This document shows positions 61,350 through 64,000 of a stretch of DNA of 64,000 bases, one piece after another. Made by a program: the position numbers and the translations under genes. The notes beneath the pieces are model-generated. The model searched no databases, had not been told where the DNA came from, and saw nothing but the letters and a program-made list of their open reading frames with translations. The DNA is taken from NCBI GenBank assembly GCA_000403215.2, contig KE159564.1:78483-142482 (forward strand), in the 5' to 3' direction. The stretch comes from Lachnospiraceae bacterium A4 (GTDB lineage: Bacteria > Bacillota > Clostridia > Lachnospirales > Lachnospiraceae). Within the stretch, counting starts at the first letter, position 1. Every line of letters starts with the position of its first letter.

Positions 61350-63707
61350 TCATAATCCAAACAACATTCCAGCCATTCTGACTGCAAATGCACAGACCCA
61401 TGCGATCGCGCACTGCCCAAACACCATGATCACCGCAGATTTTCCCCCCAGCTCACGCTTGACGGAAGCAATCGCAGCCACACAGGGCGTATAAAGCAGG
61501 CAAAAAACCAGAATACTTGCGGCCGTCAGCGGTGTGACCGCAGCCAGAAGCTTTGCCGTACTGCCAAACAAGACAGACAGTGTTGACACCACACTCTCCT
61601 TTGCCATAAATCCCGTTATCAACGCGGTGGAGATTCTCCAGTCCCCAAATCCCAGCGGCGCAAACACAGGGGCGATCACGCCGGCAGCCATCGCCAGAAT
61701 ACTGTCCTGAGAATCCGTAACCACATTTAGGCGCAGGTCAAAAGTCTGCAAAAACCAGATGAGTATCGTCGCCGCAAAAATCACGGTAAATGCCCTCTGC
61801 AAAAAGTCCTTCGCCTTCTCCCACAGAAGCTGTATGACATTTTTTGCCCCCGGCATACGGTAATTTGGCAGCTCCATGACAAACGGAACCGCCTCTCCCT
61901 TAAAGCGAAACCGCCGCATGACCAAAGCGGTCAAAACCCCGACAACAATGCCGGTAAAATACAGCCCTACCATGACAAGAGCACCTTTTCCCGGGAAAAA
62001 TACCGCGGTAAAAAATGCATAAATCGGAAGTTTTGCCGAGCAGCTCATAAACGGCGTGAGCAAAATCGTGAGTTTTCTGTCCCGCTCTGAAGGCAGCGTC
62101 CGGCTCGCCATGACGCCGGGAACCGTACAGCCAAATCCAATCAGCATCGGTACGATACTTCTGCCAGACAATCCAATCTTGCGCAGAAGTTTATCCATGA
62201 CAAACGCTACCCTTGCCATATAGCCGCTGTCCTCGAGCATGGACAGAAAGAAGAACAGCGTCACGATCGTCGGCAGAAAACTCAGCACACTGCCCACCCC
62301 GTTAAAGATACCGTCAATCACAAGTGATTGCAGCACACTGTTTACCCTGCCTGCCTCCATCGCCATGGAGACGGCATCTGTCAGCGCGCCGATGAACATC
62401 TCCAAAAGACCAGACAGCCATGCGCCGACAACATTAAACGTAAGCCAGAATACTGCTGCCATAATCATCACAAAAGTCGGCAGGGCAGTGTATTTTCCTG
62501 TCAAAATACGGTCCATTGCCGCACTGCGCACATGCTCTCTGCTCTCGTGCGGCTTGACAACCGTCTCTTTGCAAATCTTGCTGATAAAGGAAAAACGCAT
62601 GTCTGCGATGGCAGCAGCCCGGTCCAGCCCCCGCTCTTTTTCCATCTGGCAGATAATATGCTCTAATGTCTCCTGCTCATTCAGATCAAGACAAAGCCGC
62701 TCCAGCACGCGTGTATCCCCCTCCGCAAGCTTGGCAGCCGCAAAGCGGACAGGGATTTTTGCCGCCGATGCATGGTCGTCAATCAGATGCATAATTCCAT
62801 GAAGGCACCTGTGTACTGCCCCGCCGTGGTCCTCCGCGTCACAAAAATCCTGCCTGCCGGGGCGTTCCTGATACTTTGCCACATGCAATGCATGGTCGAT
62901 CAGCTCGTCAATTCCTTCATTTTTCGCCGCCGAAATCGGAATGACGGGGATTCCAAGCAGCTCCTCCAGCTCATTGACCCTCACGGAACCGCCGTTCTCC
63001 CGCACCTCATCCATCATGTTGAGCGCGAGCACCATCGGAATATCCAGCTCTAAGAGCTGCATTGTCAGATACATATTCCGCTCTATGTTCGTCGCATCGA
63101 CAATGTTAATGATGCCCCTGGGATTTTCATTCAGGATAAACTGGCGGGTCACAATCTCTTCGCTCGTGTAAGGCGAGAGGGAATAAATTCCCGGCAGGTC
63201 TGTCACAAGTGTGCCGAGTCTGCCCTTGATGCTGCCATCTTTTCTGTCAACGGTCACGCCCGGGAAATTGCCCACATGCTGATTTGAACCTGTAAGCTGG
63301 TTAAAAAGTGTTGTCTTTCCGCAGTTTTGATTTCCTGCCAGCGCAAAAGTAAGCTGTTCTCCCTCTGGCAGCGGATGCTCATCTGCTTTCACATGATATC
63401 TGCCGCCCTCGCCCAGTCCGGGATGATGCGTCTTTCGCCTGATCTTTTTATGTATCTCGGTGTGAGGCTCCTGCTCTGCCGCGTGCACCTCCTCAATGAC
63501 AATCTTCTCGGCATCTGCCAGTCTCAGGGTTAGCTCGTAGCCATGAAGCCTAAGCTCGACCGGATCGCCCATCGGCGCGTATTTCACCATCGTCACTTCC
63601 ACGCCCGGTATCACCCCCATGTCCAGAAAGTGCTGCCGCAGCGCACCCTCACCCCCCACTGAAACCACCACTGCTGCCTTTCCAATCGGTAATTCTCTTA
63701 ATGTCAT
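61350..63707 (-). CDS. feoB: FeoA-FeoB fusion, ferrous iron transporter
   Basis: 785 residues. Residues 1-75 form an SH3-like FeoA domain (MTLRELPIGKAAVVVSVGGE, LDMGVIPGVEVTMVKYAPMGDPVELRL in parts). A His-rich linker leads to the FeoB G domain with G1 GNQNCGKTTLFNQLTGS, G3 VTDLPGIYSL and G4 NMMDE, a GDI-like region, and from about 410 the polytopic permease with two Gate motifs (PMLIGFGCTVPGVMASR; LLYTPCVAAIASVKRELG). It imports Fe2+ under anaerobic conditions. GGGGAGATGACATC precedes the start. Iron regulation is expected, but I see no clear Fur box. Confidence 0.95.
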   Translation of the reverse strand: MTLRELPIGKAAVVVSVGGEGALRQHFLDMGVIPGVEVTMVKYAPMGDPVELRLHGYELTLRLADAEKIVIEEVHAAEQEPHTEIHKKIRRKTHHPGLGEGGRYHVKADEHPLPEGEQLTFALAGNQNCGKTTLFNQLTGSNQHVGNFPGVTVDRKDGSIKGRLGTLVTDLPGIYSLSPYTSEEIVTRQFILNENPRGIINIVDATNIERNMYLTMQLLELDIPMVLALNMMDEVRENGGSVRVNELEELLGIPVIPISAAKNEGIDELIDHALHVAKYQERPGRQDFCDAEDHGGAVHRCLHGIMHLIDDHASAAKIPVRFAAAKLAEGDTRVLERLCLDLNEQETLEHIICQMEKERGLDRAAAIADMRFSFISKICKETVVKPHESREHVRSAAMDRILTGKYTALPTFVMIMAAVFWLTFNVVGAWLSGLLEMFIGALTDAVSMAMEAGRVNSVLQSLVIDGIFNGVGSVLSFLPTIVTLFFFLSMLEDSGYMARVAFVMDKLLRKIGLSGRSIVPMLIGFGCTVPGVMASRTLPSERDRKLTILLTPFMSCSAKLPIYAFFTAVFFPGKGALVMVGLYFTGIVVGVLTALVMRRFRFKGEAVPFVMELPNYRMPGAKNVIQLLWEKAKDFLQRAFTVIFAATILIWFLQTFDLRLNVVTDSQDSILAMAAGVIAPVFAPLGFGDWRISTALITGFMAKESVVSTLSVLFGSTAKLLAAVTPLTAASILVFCLLYTPCVAAIASVKRELGGKSAVIMVFGQCAIAWVCAFAVRMAGMLFGL

Positions 63708-63757
63708 GATGTCATCTCCCCTGTATAAAAAGGTGTAAAATCCTATACGGTTTTTTT

Positions 63758-63786
63758 ATTATAACAAACCACATGGAATGTGTAAA
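63758..63786 (-). promoter_or_regulatory. Promoter of feoAB
   Basis: Minus strand TTTACA (63786-63781), 17-base spacer, TATAAT (63763-63758), 51 bases before the start codon. The rest of 63708-64000, to the end of the window, is AT-rich with no gene or structure that I can support. Confidence 0.7.
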
Positions 63787-64000
63787 GACCTCACTGAACA
63801 TTCATCAGGGTTGTTTCACGAAGGCTTCCAAACGACATCATTTATTATGAACTTGCTGTCAGTCTGTTCGGAATCTGGACATCCTGCCGCCTTCACAGCT
63901 TTTTTTCTTTTCAGTTGTCCACATCTGAAAAAATGCGCAAAACATCCCCTCTATCTTATTTACACTTTTTTTCAAATCCTATATACTTATTTTATATCAA

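Overview
The window looks like a chromosomal segment of a spore-forming anaerobic Clostridia member, most probably a gut-type Lachnospiraceae. The evidence is the Gram-positive core gene order (trigger factor, clpP, clpX, lon, engB), an alpha/beta-type small acid-soluble spore protein, strong GGAGG ribosome binding sites, an Asp/GHKL-LytTR style of regulation, GH53 and GH94 carbohydrate enzymes, and large genes I recall as Lachnospiraceae-restricted families (DUF5716/DUF5717). The taxonomic call is inference from gene content; no rRNA gene is present. Most genes lie on the minus strand.

Layout. 0-7 kb: a YfhO-type membrane glycosyltransferase facing a LytTR/GHKL two-component system, a small unknown protein, a MATE exporter and an HPr-like protein without the catalytic histidine. 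7-14.4 kb: an AraC regulator, an orphan BMP-family lipoprotein and the purine genes purC-purF-purB-purA. 14.4-21.5 kb: a four-gene uncharacterised cluster (giant solenoid protein, Hsp70/actin-fold protein, TPR protein, membrane coiled-coil protein), the best candidate for an undescribed system. 21.7-30.5 kb: truA, an AI-2E-family membrane protein, engB, lon, clpX, clpP, tig and an SASP gene. 30.7-36 kb: a compact six-gene signalling operon (cheR, cheB, cheY-like, cheW, PAS histidine kinase, HD-GYP response regulator) with no CheA, and a CheB whose receiver domain has lost its phosphorylation residues. 36-45 kb: DJ-1 protein, secreted galactanase, Gx transporter and NusG-II pair, SEC-C methionine aminopeptidase, a DUF6512-like membrane protein, tRNA-Leu, a LytTR/LiaF-like/DUF4097 operon and a second MATE exporter. 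45-48.5 kb: aspartate kinase, homoserine dehydrogenase and an ACT-domain regulator.

48.6-51.4 kb is an accessory scar: a terminase small subunit stub, a ParB-like pseudogene, a divergent XRE regulator, a HicB-like antitoxin followed by a HicA frame that has lost its start, a decayed repeat of the regulator and another headless reading frame. It abuts a six-tRNA cluster (Pro-Gly-Arg-His-Gln-Lys, minus strand) that has a perfect consensus promoter and a 17-bp terminator stem. 52-57 kb: phosphodiesterase, rdgB, a degenerate amidase, a THUMP methyltransferase, an Asn-rich mini-protein, a HAAS-domain operon, and, on the plus strand at about 56.13-56.27 kb, a previously unlisted small-RNA candidate with promoter, hairpin, CU-rich anti-SD-like loops and terminator. 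57-61 kb: a LacI-type repressor divergent from a cellobiose phosphorylase, with a shared 10-base operator-like word upstream of both. 61-64 kb: a fused FeoA-FeoB iron transporter with its consensus promoter and a small downstream protein.

All assignments are from reading the sequence; no database search was run. Start codons were revised wherever a ribosome binding site supports an internal start.
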